The position numbers and the translations under genes are program-made. The notes below the pieces were generated by a model that made no database searches, was not told where the DNA came from, and saw only the letters and a program-made list of their open reading frames with translations. A stretch of DNA of 64,000 nt from Schistocerca nitens (lineage: Eukaryota > Arthropoda > Insecta > Orthoptera > Acrididae): assembly GCF_023898315.1 (NCBI RefSeq), contig NC_064617.1, positions 617,697,000 through 617,760,999 on the forward strand, read 5' to 3'. This document shows, in pieces, positions 31,338 to 44,750 of this stretch; the stretch's first letter is position 1, and every line of letters begins with the position of its first letter.

Positions 31338-34300
31338 TGTTGTTGTGGTCTTCAGTCCTGAGACTGGTTTGATGCAGCTCTCCATGCTACTCTATCCTGT
31401 GCAAGCTTCTTCATCTCCCAGTACCTACTGCAACCTACATCCTTCTGAATCTGCTTAGTGTATTCATCTCTTGGTCTCCCTCTACGATTTTTACCCTCCA
31501 CGATGCCCTCCAATGCTAAATTTGTGATCCCTTGATGCCTCAAAACATGTCCTACCAACCTATCCCTTCTTCTAGTCAAGTTGTGCCACAAACTTCTCTT
31601 CTCCCCAACCCTATTCAATACCTCCTCATTAGTTACGTGATCTACCCACCTTATCTTCAGCATTCTTCTGTAGCACCACGTTTCGAAAGCTTCTATTCTC
31701 TTCTTGTCCAAACTAGTTATCGTCCATGTTTCACTTCCATACATGGCTACACTCCATACAAATACTTTCAGAAACGACTTCCTGACACTTTAGTCTATAG
31801 TCGATGTTAACAAATTTCTCTTCTTCAGAAACGATTTCCTTGCCATTGCCAGTCTACATTTTATATCCTCTCTACTTCGACCATCATCAGTTATTTTACT
31901 CCCTAAATAGCAAAACTCCTTTACTACTTTAAGTGTCTCATTTCCTAATCTAATTCCCTCAGCATCACCTGATTTAATTTGACTACATTCCATTATCCTC
32001 GTTTTGCTTTTGTTGATGTTCATCTTATATCCTCCTTTCAAGACACTGTCCATTCCGTTCAACTACTCTTCCAAGTCCTTTGCTGTCTCTGACAGAATTA
32101 CAATGTCTTCGGCGAACCTCAAAGTTTTTACTTCTTCTCCATGAATTTTAATACCTACTCCGAATTTTTCTTTTGTTTCCTTTACTGCTTGCTCAATATA
32201 CAGATTGAATAACATTGGGGAGAGGCTACAACCCTGTCTCACTCCTTTCCCAACCACTGCTTCCCTTTCATGCCCCTCGACTCTTATAACTGCCATCTGC
32301 TTTCTGTACCAACTGTAAATAGCCTTTCGCTCCCTGTATTTTACCATGCCACCTTCAGATTTGAAAGAGAGTATTCCAGTTAACATTGTCAAAAGCTTTC
32401 TCTAAGTCTACAAAAGCTAGAAACGTAGGTTTGCCTTTTCTTAATCTTTCTTCTAAGATAAGTCGTAAGGTTAGTATTGCCTCAAGTGTTCCAACATTTC
32501 AACGGAATCCAAACTGATCTTCCCCGAGGTCGGCTTCTACCGGCTTTTCCATTCGTCTGTAAAGAATTCGCGTTAGTATTTTGCAGCTGTGACTTATTAA
32601 ACTGATAGTTCGGTAATTTTCGCATCTGTCAAAACCTGCTTTCTTTGGGATTGGAATTATTATATTCTTCTTGAAGTCTGAGGGTATTTCGCCTGTCTCA
32701 TACATCGAGCTCACCAGATGGTAGAGTTTTGTCATGACTGGCTCTCCCGAGGCCATTAGTAGTTCTAATGAAATGTTGCCTACTCCCGGGGCCTTGTTTC
32801 GACTCAGGTCTTTCAGTGCTCTGTCAAACACTTTACGCAGTATCTTATCTCCCATTTCGTCTTCATCTACATCCTCTTCCATTTCCATAATATTGTCCTC
32901 AAGTACATCGCCCTTGTATAAACCCTCTATATACTCCTTCCACCTTTCTGCCTTCCCTTCTTTGCTTAGAACTGGGTTGCCATCTGAGCTCTTGATATTC
33001 ATACAAGTGGTTCTCTTCTCTCCAAAGGTCTCTTTAATTTTCCTGTAGGCAGTATCTATCTTACCACTAGTGAGACAAGCCTCTACATCCTTACATTTGT
33101 CCTCTAGCCATCCCTGCTTAGCAATCTTGCACTTCCTGTCGATCTCATTTTTGAGACGTTTGTATTCCTTTTTGCCTGCTTCATTTACTGCATTTTTATA
33201 TCTTCTCCTTTCATCAATTAAATTCAATATTTCTTCTGTTAGCCAAGGATTTCTATTAGCCCTCGTCTTTTTACCTACTTGATCGTCTGCTGCCTTCACT
33301 ACTTCATCCCTCAGAGCTACCCATTCTTCTTCTACTCTATTTCTTTCCCTCATTCCTGTCAATTGTTCCCTTATGCTCTCCCTGAAACTCTCTACAATCT
33401 CTCGATCTTTCAGTTTATCCATGTCCCATCTCCTTAAATTCCCATCTTTTTCCAGTTTCTTCAGTTTCAATCTGCAGTTCTATAACCAATAGATTGTGGT
33501 CAGAATCCACATCTGCCTCTGGAAAAGTCTTACAATTTAAAACCTGGTTCCTAAATCTCTGTCTTACCATTATATAATCTATCTGATGCCTTTTAGTATC
33601 TCCAGGATTCTTCCAGGTATACAACCTTCTTTTATGATTATTGAACCAAGTGTTAGCTATGATTAAGTTATGCTCTGTGCAAAATTCTATAAGGCGGCTT
33701 CCTCTTTCATTCCCTCCCCCCAATCCATATTCACCTACTATGTTTCCTTCTCTCCCTTTTCCTACTGACGAATTCCAGTCACCCATGACTATTAACTTTT
33801 CGTCTCCCTTCACTACCTGAATAATTTCTTTTATCTCGTCATACATTTCATCTATTTCTTCATCATCTGCAGAGCTATTTGGGATATAAACTTGTACTAC
33901 TGTAGTAGGCATGGGCTTTGTGTCTATCTTGGCCACAATAATGCGTTCACTATGCTGTTTGTAGTAGCTAACCCGCACTCCTATTTGTTTATTTATTATT
34001 AAACCTACTCCTACATTACCCCTATTTGATTTTGTATTTATAACCCTGTAATCACCTGACCAAAAGTCTTGTTCCTCCTGCCACCGAACTTCACTAACTT
34101 TAACCTATCCATTTCCCTTTTTAAATTTTCTAACCTACCTGCCCGATTAAGGGATCTGACATTCCACGCTCGGATCCGTTGAACGCCAGTTTTCTTTCTC
34201 CTGATAACGAAGTCCTCCTGAGTAGTCCTCGCCCGGAGATCCGAATGGGGGACTATTTTACCTCCGGAATATTTTACCCAAGAGGACGCCATCATCATTT

Positions 34301-34606
34301 AATCATACAGTAAAGCTGCATGTCCTCGGGAAAAATTACGGCTGTATTTTCCCCTTGCTTTCAGCCGTTCGCAGTACCAGCACAGCAAGGCCGTTTTGGT
34401 TAATGTTACAAGGGCAGATCAGTCAATCATCCAGACTGTTGCCCCTGCAACTACTGAAAAGGCTGCTGCCCCTCTTCAGGAACCACATGTTTGTCTGGCC
34501 TCTCAACAGATACCCCTCCGTTGTGGTTGCACCTACGGTACGGCCATCTGTATCGCTGAGGCACGCAAGCCTCCCCACCAGCGGCAAGGTCCATGGTTCA
34601 TGGGTG
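31338..34606 (-). mobile_element. RTE-like LINE, copy B (full length, dead)
   Basis: On the minus strand it runs from CCATGAACCATGGACC at ~34600 to the CCACAACAACA end at 31338. Flanks GAAGAAAAAAGATGT (31323-31337) and GAAGAATAAAGATGT (34607-34621) form a 15-bp target duplication with one mismatch, fixing the insertion limits and a length of 3269 bp. Confidence 0.93.
31352..34298 (-). pseudogene. RTE endonuclease/reverse transcriptase, copy B, broken
   Basis: The coding region is split into five frames: 34298-34038, 33978-33415, 33470-32499, 32392-32063 with 32062-31790, and 31744-31352. Endonuclease motifs include IVMGDWNSSVG and DSDHNLLV; the N-terminal part is frameshifted near 34090. The RT part has GVRQGCSLSPMLF, but the catalytic box reads FAEDIVIL, changing the first Asp of FADD to Glu. 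A stop follows at 32063. The C-terminal domain is intact in sequence (QDRVAWRAASNQSQD). Inactive. Confidence 0.88.
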
Positions 34607-34636
34607 GAAGAATAAAGATGTAGAATGTTAATAATG

Positions 34637-34800
34637 GTCATGGACTGTGCGGCTGGTCCCGGAGGAGGTTCGAGTCCTCCCTCGGGCATGGATGTGTGTG
34701 TTTGTCCTAAGGATAATTTAGGTTAAGTAGTGTGTAAGCTTAGGGACTGATGACTTTAGCAGTTAAGTCCCATAAGATTTCACTCACATTTGAACATTTT
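34637..34800 (+). repeat. tRNA-derived SINE, subtype with GTGTGTAAGC tail
   Basis: B box AGGTTCGAGTCC, then GGGCATGGATGTGTGTGTTT, TTAAGTAGTGTGTAAGC, CAGTTAAGTCCCAT and CACATTTGAAC. It is 5'-truncated in the tRNA head. Target duplications GTTAATAATG (34627-34636) and GTCAATAATG (34801-34810) differ by one base. Same subtype as 5663-5855. Confidence 0.85.
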
Positions 34801-34810
34801 GTCAATAATG

Positions 34811-36654
34811 TTTGTTTTATATATAAAAATTTTCACATAAATTCGGAGGCGTCACTTTTCCGGACTTACTCATATATTCTCTGTGCGTCTTTTATTTTTC
34901 ACACACTCATTTTCCGAAACTTTGGAGGTACTTATAAACAGCCTGTATTTTTATGTCATTATTTGCAGTGCTTGCGTCAAAGAGGTGATATTGTGAGAAC
35001 CGACAAAGAAACTGTTCGATATCCTACACAAATAACTAATGGTTATGTTGAGTCGTGGAAGTTTCCCTTCATTTGTTATTGCTTCAGCTTCCATTTTTGC
35101 TTCTACGTTTTTGGAATTATAGTTATGTCGGTAGACAGATCTCTTGCATACCCGGATTTCTACATTAGTTGTGAGTGTGAAAGTTTGATTGTGGGTTGTA
35201 ACAAAAGTTGGGCTATAATGACTGATGTGTGAAACAGCATAGCAACGGTTACTGACGTCGTGTGAAAATGCTTGACTTGTTACTGAACAGTACGGAGTGT
35301 GTTTTGCCAACACTGCATGAGCCAAAAAATACTTTTGTTGTTCAGAGGAGTATATTGTGAACTTACGGGATTACGAGCTTTGTTACAGCGTATACATCAT
35401 GGATTTCGAGACGCTCGTCAGCATTAGGCACAATTCACAGCAACAAAACTCATCGTCTGTCAGCCGCTGTGTCATTGGTAAGCACAAGCAGCCATGAGCG
35501 CTGGCACCATTGCATCTACAAACACATAGGGACCAACAATACCTATTCTAGAAGCTGGAGACAAAAGGCCAACGACCAACTCCCTCCACTAGTGTCTTGT
35601 CCAGGACTGAATATCATATGTCCTGCCTCCCTTTTCTCACACCCTTTCACATCCTCTCACCAACAGCCTTTATTAGAAGTAATGTATCAAGTAGTACATT
35701 TTAAAATGTTCTTGTATTTCCCAGAGTATTTCAGCGCATTCAACTAATAGCGATAACGTGTTCCACAAAGTGCAGTACGTAAGCAGACACACGGTACAGC
35801 TGTAGTCCACTACTGAAGTTAATGAGCCATTACGAAATAATTTTATGATATCTCATGGCAGATGGAAACGGCCATGACTAGCACTTACTTGAGGTTAAAC
35901 ATCAAGAAAATTTCTACCTGAATTGTGGTGCTCTGACTGGTGAAACTAAATAGACAACCAATCAGTCCGCAAATTTACGTAGTTGTTATTCTTCTTGCTT
36001 CCTCATCGTATGGAACGTGAGAAACCACATTTATGGTCTGAATGAACAGGAATATTTTGCAATGGATGTCCCTTTATAAATTGAATTCAGGTATCCTTGA
36101 CATAGCGTTGCTTTCTAATTAATAATTAATAATTAATTTAACATTTTGGAGCAATTTAAAGTTTCATTTTTTCAGACCACTGTGTCAACAAATGTCCTCA
36201 AAACAGCTTCAGGATGCAGAACACCACAATGGTTTCATGCTTACACACTCCAAAATACGAGACCATATACTGAGCCCTGAGGGCAATTCATATTTCGTAA
36301 CTGCTGCATCTTGGGACGAAAAGCTCACTACTCTCAACTTCCAGTAGTCATACATTGATACAGACCCACACACGGTGTATTTCCCTTCAAAGGCAGAATA
36401 GTGACGGGTCCTAGCAAATGACAAAGAACGTCTTCAAAATAAGTTTCTGTGTAATAATATACTTGTGTTAACCAGGTTATCAGTGAGTTTCGTCATAATT
36501 TTGCTATTCCCTCATGTTTCTAAATATTCAAGAATTTACCCAGCTTACGAAATTCATTGCAAAGATTATTTAAAGTAGGTGATAACTTTCCTGGTGATAT
36601 TTGCATATCTAAAACAGGAAACTTACTTAACCGGAATCTTTTGTCTGTCTGCAT
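34811..36654. other. Unassigned 1.8-kb region
   Basis: AT-rich. A 160-codon plus-strand frame at 34750-35232 begins inside the SINE and is rich in Phe, Cys and Tyr with no domain I recognise. An opposing frame covers the same bases, so I do not call a gene. Confidence 0.45.
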
Positions 36655-37300
36655 CTCCATCTGCATCTATGCTCCGTAAACCACCTTACGGTGTGTAGCG
36701 GAGGCTACTTTGTGTATCAGTATCACTTCCCCCTTTTACTGTTCCTCTCACGCGTGGTTCCTCTGTGTGGGCTCGAACAGCACTAATTTTATCTTCATGG
36801 TCTTTTCGAGAGATATACATAGAAGGAAGCAATACAGTGGTTGACTCTTCTAGGAATGTACGCTCTAGGAATATTAACAGTAGACCATAACACGATGCAG
36901 AGCGCCTCTCTTGCAGCATCTGCCAATGTAGTTGGCCAAGCGTCTCCTTGAGGTTTTCGCGCTTTCTAAATGAACCTGTAGCGAAACGTGCTGCTCTTCT
37001 TTGGATTTTCTCTATTTCCTGTATCATCCTATCTGGTACAGATTCCATACTAACGAGCTATATTCAAGTATTGGTAGAACGAGTGTTTTGTAATAAACGT
37101 TGTTGACGGATTACATGTACTGATGATTCTTCTAATGACTCTCAGTCCGGCATCCTACTTACTTCCGATTAACTTTATGGGTCGTTTCACTTCGAATCGC
37201 TTCGTATGCATACTCCTAGATATTTTGTGGAAGGAACTGCTTCCAACGATTATTCTGAAATTTTGTTATCATACAATAAAGGCTCTTTCTGTCTGGATAT
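36655..37300 (-). mobile_element. Jockey/CR1-type LINE 3' relic
   Basis: On the minus strand: YYKTLVLPILEYSSLVWNLY (across a frame change near 37050), then the open piece 37048-36686 with MIQEIEKIQRRAARFATGSF, LGQLHWQMLQERRSASCYG and YISRKDHEDKI. This is the post-RT region of Jockey/CR1-like LINEs. The 3' leader AGCCTCCGCTACACACCG follows. The coding end is recognisable but the element is truncated and shifted. Confidence 0.75.
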
Positions 37301-37469
37301 TCGCAATATGTTTCTATTTTATGTTAAGGGCCAATTGCCACTCCATGCAACAAGCATTCTCAATTGCGTAAATTACTCCGTGGAAAATTTCTATTCTGGC
37401 TTATAATGATTTGTATGATATTCTTATTCATGTGAATAGGAACAATTTTTTAAAATAATTTTAGACGTG

Positions 37470-37700
37470 GTGTGATCCACCTGTCCTTGCTAGTCCATCC
37501 TGTATAAGTTCTTTTATATCTTTCTAAGTACTGCAAGCTACACCAGTTTGAGCTAGCTCCATACAATTAAACCTTTATATCCCTCCATAATTACTATTCC
37601 CAACGCTTCCCTTCATTAAGAAACTCACTAGTTCTTGTTGCCTCAGGATGTGTCCTATCAACTGATCACTTCTGTTTTAACGAATATCAGATAATTAGCA
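37470..37700 (-). mobile_element. LINE relic fragment, RT C-terminal region
   Basis: Text such as CAGGATGTGTCCTATCAACT and CCCTCCATAATTACTATT matches the usual shape of the antisense of an RTE-type C-terminal region (compare CATGTCCTACCAACC in copy B). It is short and strongly diverged. Confidence 0.5.
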
Positions 37701-39789
37701 TTGTCTGTATGTTAACTCTACAAGCTACATCTATGCGAAGATGTTCTGTTACTGTAAAGTGTAATATCAATGTTCTTTATAACACCTGCACAGTTATACA
37801 ATGTGGGTGTACGGTACAGTAGATTTATCACATGAAACCGAAGCAACCGTATCTTTCTCTAAGGTAAGGATGCAGCACTTCCTCTGTCCTATATACCACT
37901 GCACCACAAGAAACACTGGCATTTTACATTCATTATTATAAGTACATGCTGTCTCAGTAATGAATCTACAATATACGTAATGTGACTGTAATTGTAAACT
38001 ATATTATGAGGATACTGAGAGTGTGCATTAATGTGGTACCAAGGTAACCCACCAACGCATAGTTGTAAATTACATGATCACTGCGGCACTGAGTAAGTGA
38101 CGCTGAGTGGCTAGTTAAATACAATTGGAGGCATTGAGTTAAACTTCTTTTAAAACTTTGACGTTGTTGATGTGCTAGTATACACACCGACACGCGAATA
38201 TGGTTATTACAGATCCACGACTTTACTCTCATGTGCTCAGACCTGTTGAAGTTCTTGGTCCAATTAACTGGCTGTTTCACAGTTTTTCTTATTCAAGTAA
38301 AATAATCATTTGAAATCCATTTGCTCATTACAAACCATAAAATTTGTGTTGGATAAACACTTGTAACCAGAAGCAGTGTTTCGTTCGGAACCTGTGTTGA
38401 TACATTTGTTACCCCTGAGATGGGGTCGGTGGCTATTCAGGATCCCTGCCCTACTACTGTAATTCTAATAACTCTCAGATAAACAACACAGTTCAATATA
38501 TATTCCTAGTCTCGCAGCAGAACCAAATTCGACATTACCCGACAAACTGAAAAGACCACTGCCATTAATTTAGACATCATCACTATCACATCGATCAGTG
38601 TTTTAAAACTGTAGCAAATATATATTCGTGGTTGTTTAAAATTTATTAATATTCGTTTCTTAGCAGAAGAAGGCTTTATGATCTATTGCTTCCATGACTT
38701 GGGCTATTGGGAACTTGAGCTGTTGAGCTGCGAATTGTTTTGTTATGAGTCATAAAGAATACTTTTACCATTATTTGCAATACATTTCTAAGCCTTTAGC
38801 AGCAAAACTGTACATAAGTACTTGAAGATGCATCTGTATAAGGCTCTGAAGTCAACTGCAAATAAAGCAAACAACAAATACAGCTGAGTGGAAAATTGGC
38901 TTGGAAATAGCATTTGTGCTCCCATAATAGAAACTTTAATGGGTTAAGAGCAGATACCATCATTCCGCACTCATGCTGAGGAAGACAGCTTCACCTTGAT
39001 TGCGTAAAAGAAACATAACAAAGAAGTTCTGAAATACATTTGTGGCAGAGGCTACCAGTCACTAGGTAAAATGTTGATATTAGAAACTTTTGCAATTCTA
39101 TACCATTTTATAACTTCAAAGGTAGAATAAAAATAAAAGAAAGTGATTGATTTGCGTTTCTAAAACGAGGCTAGTATACCAAATTACTTGCGACTGTTTT
39201 TGCCTGTGTTTTCCCGATGCTCATCGAGGAATTCATTGTTCGGTACGTTAGAGCAAAATCACATTCTAATATGAATGGTGGCTGGTGATCAAAGAATGTT
39301 TCTAAACTGATTTTAGCGTGTAATACTTTGAAAAGTATTTATTGCAATTATCTCCATGCCATAATGTATACATCAGCGTGGAAATATGCTAGTTATGTTT
39401 CCAATTTATTAATATTACAATATTCCATTAGAATTAACTTGTTACTGCACTTAGGACACTACAATGAGTATCATTTTCCAACGACAAAACGTAATTTCTG
39501 CTAATTCAAAAGGTTACTCCCTTGTGTTTCTTCTGGTAACTCGGCTACTGTTGTCTTTCTAATGGCAAGAAATACTTGAAAGACAATGTAGTAAATACCT
39601 GGGGGTTTGTTCTTCACTGTTTCGTAATTTCGGTACATAACACAGAACTGGATAAACTATGTTTGTTTATTTCTATTTTATGTTGCCCTGCAAGTACGCT
39701 TACCATGCCACATTTAACCTTATCTCTTCTGATCTCTCTGTGTACCATTAGACATTAGTCGTGTATCGTATTTTGTCCTCTGTTTCAGT
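37701..39789. other. Unassigned 2.1-kb AT-rich region
   Basis: No coding region, RNA or repeat recognised. Confidence 0.45.
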
Positions 39790-40600
39790 AGTTGCTTCCC
39801 TTGTAGTTGCCTGAGTCTGTATGTGAAATTCTCTACAGCCTCTCGTTCTTTTAACTTATCCAGGTCCAGTCTGTGTAGTTTCCTATCTTTCTGTAATTTC
39901 TCAATTTTAATCTTTAAATCATAATCAATACATTATGTTTAGAGTTCATACCTGCCCCACGATTTTTTTTTTTCAGTTTTAAATGTCGTTTCGAAATCTC
40001 TGTCGTATCGTTATCATTATTATTTTATTGTTATTATTATGTAATCTATCTAGTTCAGTGTCCGTCGGTCTCTTCAATATGTACAACTTCCTTTCATGTT
40101 CCTTAAATCGATAGTTCGTAGTGATTAAACTATGCTCTGTGTAAAATTCTACCAGGCGGCTGTCCGTTTCATACCTTTCCATCCAGTCCATGTTCTATTA
40201 CTATTTTTCGATCTCTTCCTTTTGCTCCTGTCGAATGCCAGTCACTCAACAAATATTTTCGTCTTTCTTAATTATCTGAACAATCGTATAATTTTGCAAT
40301 CTTTTGGTCAACCGAGGAATTGGAATCATATATAATTGTACTAACGTGCTGAGCGTTGGTTTCGTATCGGTACTGGCTACGATAATGCGTTCGCTATGCT
40401 GTTCATAGTAGTGTACCCGAATTCCTATTATCTTATTCATTGTTACTTACAGTTCTGTGTTACGTCTTCACGAATCTGTGTTGACATTTATGTACCCACC
40501 TGACCAGAAAACCTTTGTTTCTGCCATCGCACTTTATTAATTCTCATTATCTCTAACTTGATCCTATCTATTTACGGTCAAAGACATATAGATCTAGGTT
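39790..40600 (-). mobile_element. RTE-like LINE relic F, endonuclease region
   Basis: The minus strand matches copy C residues ~110-310 in decayed form: RVHYYEQHSERIIVASTDTK (40420-40360), then DSRLVEFYTEHSLITTNYRF and ERKLYILKRPTDTE (40160-40050), and RQRFRNDI. Stops and small insertions separate the pieces; a TTATTATTATT tract has expanded inside. Confidence 0.8.
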
Positions 40601-42229
40601 CACAAGTATCAAATAGGTTGCCTGTCTGCCTCGTAGAGTGCTTATTAATTTACCTTAAAAGGGAGTAAGTTTTAAACAAATCGACACATTTTTGTAGGGG
40701 ATTTTCTACCTCAAGTGACTAATAACAGTACCAATAGTATCTTCACCTGTGGTATATGCCCATTTTATGAGGTGTCCTAGATAATTCCCACATAACCAAT
40801 ATTTCACACGAGTTCTGAAGAAAACAGTGCACAGTTGGCCTTCACCAAGTAGTAATTTTAGTAAAACATCGGTGTAGCAAGTGCCTTCTCGTTTCGGTGA
40901 AAAGTCGATTTGATATCAATTTAATTAAGAAATATTTATGACCAATCGTATTATTTATTACTTCTATAAACACTTACAGAAATGTAGATTCAGTTGCATA
41001 ATGCATCGAGTAGTGAAAATGTTATTCTCCAATCCTCGTAGTGTAAATACGCATAAACTGACTAGTTACTAGTGACTGTGTGTTTCATATGACAAGATGT
41101 TGCTGTTGTACTTATATTGCTTGTCGTTTTCATAAAGGGATAAGACATGAATGAAAAATAAAATAAAGTTTCTGTTGGATTTAGGTTAAAAATAAATGTG
41201 ATTCATTGTATAGGAACATTAAAGTCAATGGAGCACAAGTTTAATATTTCGATACTGGCAGTCTTCTTCAACTTTGAAGTTGATAGGCCACTTGTCAGGG
41301 TACCGCAGGAGTCTTAGACTGTTTGCTGGATTCTGAAGTAGGAAACAATTTTCATCACAAGTGTTTCATCGACAGAGCGTCATAGCCGTAGCAGGACACA
41401 GCTTCTGAAAACCAGATCGTGAACCAGTAGTACGGGCTGCATTCCAAACAGCTTCGTGGCGTATGGTAGAGAGTATGACTGTTGAGGTTAATCACCTGCG
41501 GAATCTGGCCCCAAAGCGAGGAAACCTGGAAGTGATATGCAAGAGCTGACTGTTTATCGGCACTTTTGGGTATGGAAAGCAGTGTATGTCTGCGGTAGGA
41601 ACGCGTTCTTCAGAGGTCAATGTGAGACGAGTGGACCATGCAAGCCTCGGAGCCAAGTATGAATAGAAATGTCATAGGCCAGTTACGTCTTTTAGTTACT
41701 GTTATAATGTGGTTTCACCCGTTTGACTTTTCTACAGTGTTCTTCCGATTGAATTATAAAGCGACTGTTACAATTAATGTAAGGTAAATGTATTGTTAAT
41801 GAATCACCATTAGCACCAGTCACATAGCTAAAATATTAACAGACCAAATGAAGTAAATAGACAGCGTTACATCAACTGCGGAAACAGTGCCTTATGTGTA
41901 GATTGACCCACAAAAAACTACAAAGGAAAATTCGGTACTCGGTTCCGATGTTAGTAGAGTTAATGTTAGTAGAGTTACTTTGCATCACGTTCCGACAGTC
42001 TGATGACAGGCCATACCCGAAACACAGTCTTTATTATTTAGAGACCTGATGCAGTCTTAAGAGAGCGCTCAATTTAACTATTTAGCACTGCCGATAAACA
42101 GAGAATACATAGGTGATACTATTGACAGAAGGCGATAATGTAGAGGGTCAGCAGAGTACTTAATTTTGGTCCCTAAACACATTTCCATTTATTTCTCGTG
42201 GTTCATTTATAGGTCTACATGGAAATATT
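40601..42229. other. Unassigned 1.6-kb region
   Basis: No feature recognised. Confidence 0.45.
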
Positions 42230-43750
42230 TACTTTGGTTATAGTTACCTTTTTTGACAGATCAGTGAAAGACTTGAGTCGAAACAAGGTGGACGACATTC
42301 CGTCAGAACTAGTGATAGCTTTGAGAGAACCAGCCATGACAAAATTCTTCCATCTGGTGTGCAAGATGTATGAGACAGGTGAAATACCCGTAGACTTCTA
42401 AAAGAATATAATAATTTCAGTTTCAAAGAAAGCAAGTGATGACAGGTATGAATGCTACCATACTATCAGTGTAATAAGTAATGGTTGGAAAATATCAACA
42501 TAATTTTTTTAGAGAAGAAATGAAAAACTGGTAGAAGCAACATCGGGGAAGATCAGTTCGATTCCAGAGAAATGTATCAACATGCGAGGCAATACTGGCA
42601 CTACGACGTTTTCTAGAACGTAGGTTAAGGAAAGGCAAACCTGCCTTTACAGCTTTTGTAGACTTAGAGAAAGCTTTCGACAGTGTTGACTGGAATGCTC
42701 TCTTTAAAATTCTGAAGGTAGCAGGGATAAAAGACAGGCAGCGAAATGCTACCTACAACTTGTAAAGAAACCAGACGGCGGTTATAAGAGTCGAGGGGCA
42801 TGAAACGGATGCAGCGGTTGAGAAGGAAGCGAGACAGGGTTGTAGCCTATCCCCGATGTTATTCAATCTGTATATGGAACAAGCAGTAAACGAAACCAAA
42901 TAAAAATTTGGAGTAGGAATTAAAGTCCAGGAAGAAGAAATAAAATCTCTGAGGTTTTCCGATCGCATTGTAATTCTGTCACAGGCAGCAAAGTATATGG
43001 AGACCAGCTGAACGGAATGGACAGTATGTTGAAGAAACACTATAAGGTTAACATCAACAAAAGCAAAACAAGGGTAATGGAACGTAGTCGATATAAATCA
43101 GTTAACGCGGAAGGAATTAGATTAGGAAACGAGACAGTTAAAGTAATACATGAATTTTGCTATTTGGGCAGTAAAATAACTAATGTCGGACGAGCTAGAG
43201 AGGATGTAAAATGTGGACTGAGAATGGCAAGAAAAGTATTTCTGAATAAGAGAAATTGTTTAACATCAAAAATAGACTTAAGTGTCAGAAAGTCTTTTCT
43301 GAAAGTGTTTGTTTGGAGTGTAGCAATGTGTGGAAATGAAACATGGATGATGAACAGCTTAGACAAGAAGAGAACAGAAGCTTTTGAAACGTAATGCTCC
43401 AAAAGAATGCTCAAGATCAGATGAGTAGATCACGTAACTAATGACATACTGAATAGAAATGGGGAGAAAAGAAATTTGTGACACTACTTGCCTGCAAGAA
43501 GGGACAGGTTGATAAGATACATTCTGAGACAACAATGGAGCACTAGTTTAGTACGGTAGGGAAGTGTGGGAGGGGCGGGGAGGGTTGGGGGGGGGGGGTA
43601 AAAATCGTAGAGGGAGACCAAGAGATGAATGTAGTAAGCAGATCCAGAAGGATGTAAGCTGCAGCAGTTATTCGGAGATGAGGAGTAGCATGGAGGGCTG
43701 CATCAAATTAGTTTTCGGACTGAAGACCACAACAACAGCAGAGTTACTTA
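42230..43750 (+). mobile_element. RTE-like LINE relic D, RT region to 3' end
   Basis: A plus-strand, 5'-truncated old copy: DRSVKDLSRNKVDDIPSELV at 42258, FVDLEKAFDSVDWNALF near 42655, RQGCSLSPMLFNLYMEQAV near 42830 (with a stop just after), a catalytic box changed to FSDRIVIL near 42956, then the open piece 43017-43394 (NKSKTRVMERSR, VRKSFLKVFVWSVAMCGNET). It ends GACTGAAGACCACAACAACA. A G-rich insertion sits at 43560-43600. Confidence 0.88.
43560..43601 (+). repeat. G-rich tract
   Basis: Several G-runs, including one of about 12 G, interrupt the LINE where its relatives read GGCAGCGTGGAGGGTAAAAA. Four or more G-tracts in 42 bases fit a possible G-quadruplex. Confidence 0.6.
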
Positions 43751-44340
43751 TCCATTTCACCGATCATTAGTACTGTTAGTTAGTTAGTTTCATGTTCATC
43801 ATTCTTTAATCAATAGAGCCCTGCAAATAAGAGTGCAGTGAAAATTATCTTTTCTGATTACTGAAACGTTTGAATGATTTGAATTTAAGTTTCGCGGATA
43901 TTAAAAACACGGAGCGGAACCACACATATGAGCAACTCGTCTATGTCACTGTGTATCCATACATAAAAACATAATCACGTACAAAACTCTATTAATTTTT
44001 TGTTTGATACATTTTGTATCAGAACTAAGTGGCATTTCCCATGCTCTGGTTCTCACCAAGGTCTTCAGGACATTTTCCCTGGTTGTAAGGCCAATCCCGG
44101 GGCTATTAAAATCCCTCCCAGATATTCTCAATTGGGACTCCCTCTGCGCCACTAACAGGTATCCCGCTATTTGGTTCAATACTCCCTTATTCGCTGTGGG
44201 TCATCATTTGTAGGGTCTATTCTACGCAGAAAACCGAAAGTATTAAAAAAAAGAGGAAGTCTAAAAGCGTAAAAAATATTTAGAGGAAAAGGTTCCCCGT
44301 AGATAGTGATGGGGTTCTGTCAGTCGACGGGAGGCAACAG
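43751..44340. other. Unassigned sequence
   Basis: No feature recognised before the GC-rich island. Confidence 0.4.
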
Positions 44341-44625
44341 CTAAGCCGCCAGCCGTGATACCTGTTGACTGCCTCCAGCGCCGATGCGGCAGGAGCGGCC
44401 GTCGCAGGGCAGGGCAGCGTGGCGAGGCGAAGCGTGGCGTCGCGAGAGGTGGCGGCGCGCGCGGAGCGGAGCCGAGCTACTGACCCCGCTGCGCTGCGGC
44501 CTGGCGTCGCGGCGCTTCGCGTCGCCTCCGAGGGCGCGCCGCCCGCCCGCGGCGCATGCGCCGTGCACAGTAGCCGGCCGCGGCCGCTCTCCCCGAGAAG
44601 GACGCCGCCCGCTCAACAATGGAAG
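44341..44625. promoter_or_regulatory. CpG-rich island, possible promoter or first exon
   Basis: About 285 bases are extremely GC-rich with many CpGs (for example GGCGGCGCGCGCGGAGCGG), unlike anything else in the window. Long open frames appear in several phases on both strands, as expected from GC-rich sequence alone, so none is called. A housekeeping-type promoter, a non-coding first exon, or an unmethylated repeat are all possible. Confidence 0.45.
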
Positions 44626-44750
44626 TGCTCATTCTGTTGTACTGAGTCAGATCCTGGAAGCCGTATACAGCGCACTTCCAATAGGCAATGGCCCCTTATT
44701 GCATAATATCTACCCGAATGCCCGTTCGGCGTCAAATAAACTTCCAAATA

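Noticed and set aside
34750..35232. 160-codon plus-strand frame as a membrane protein gene
   Set aside because: Its start lies inside a SINE tail, and hydrophobic AT-rich codons give membrane-like peptides by chance. An opposing frame spans the same bases.
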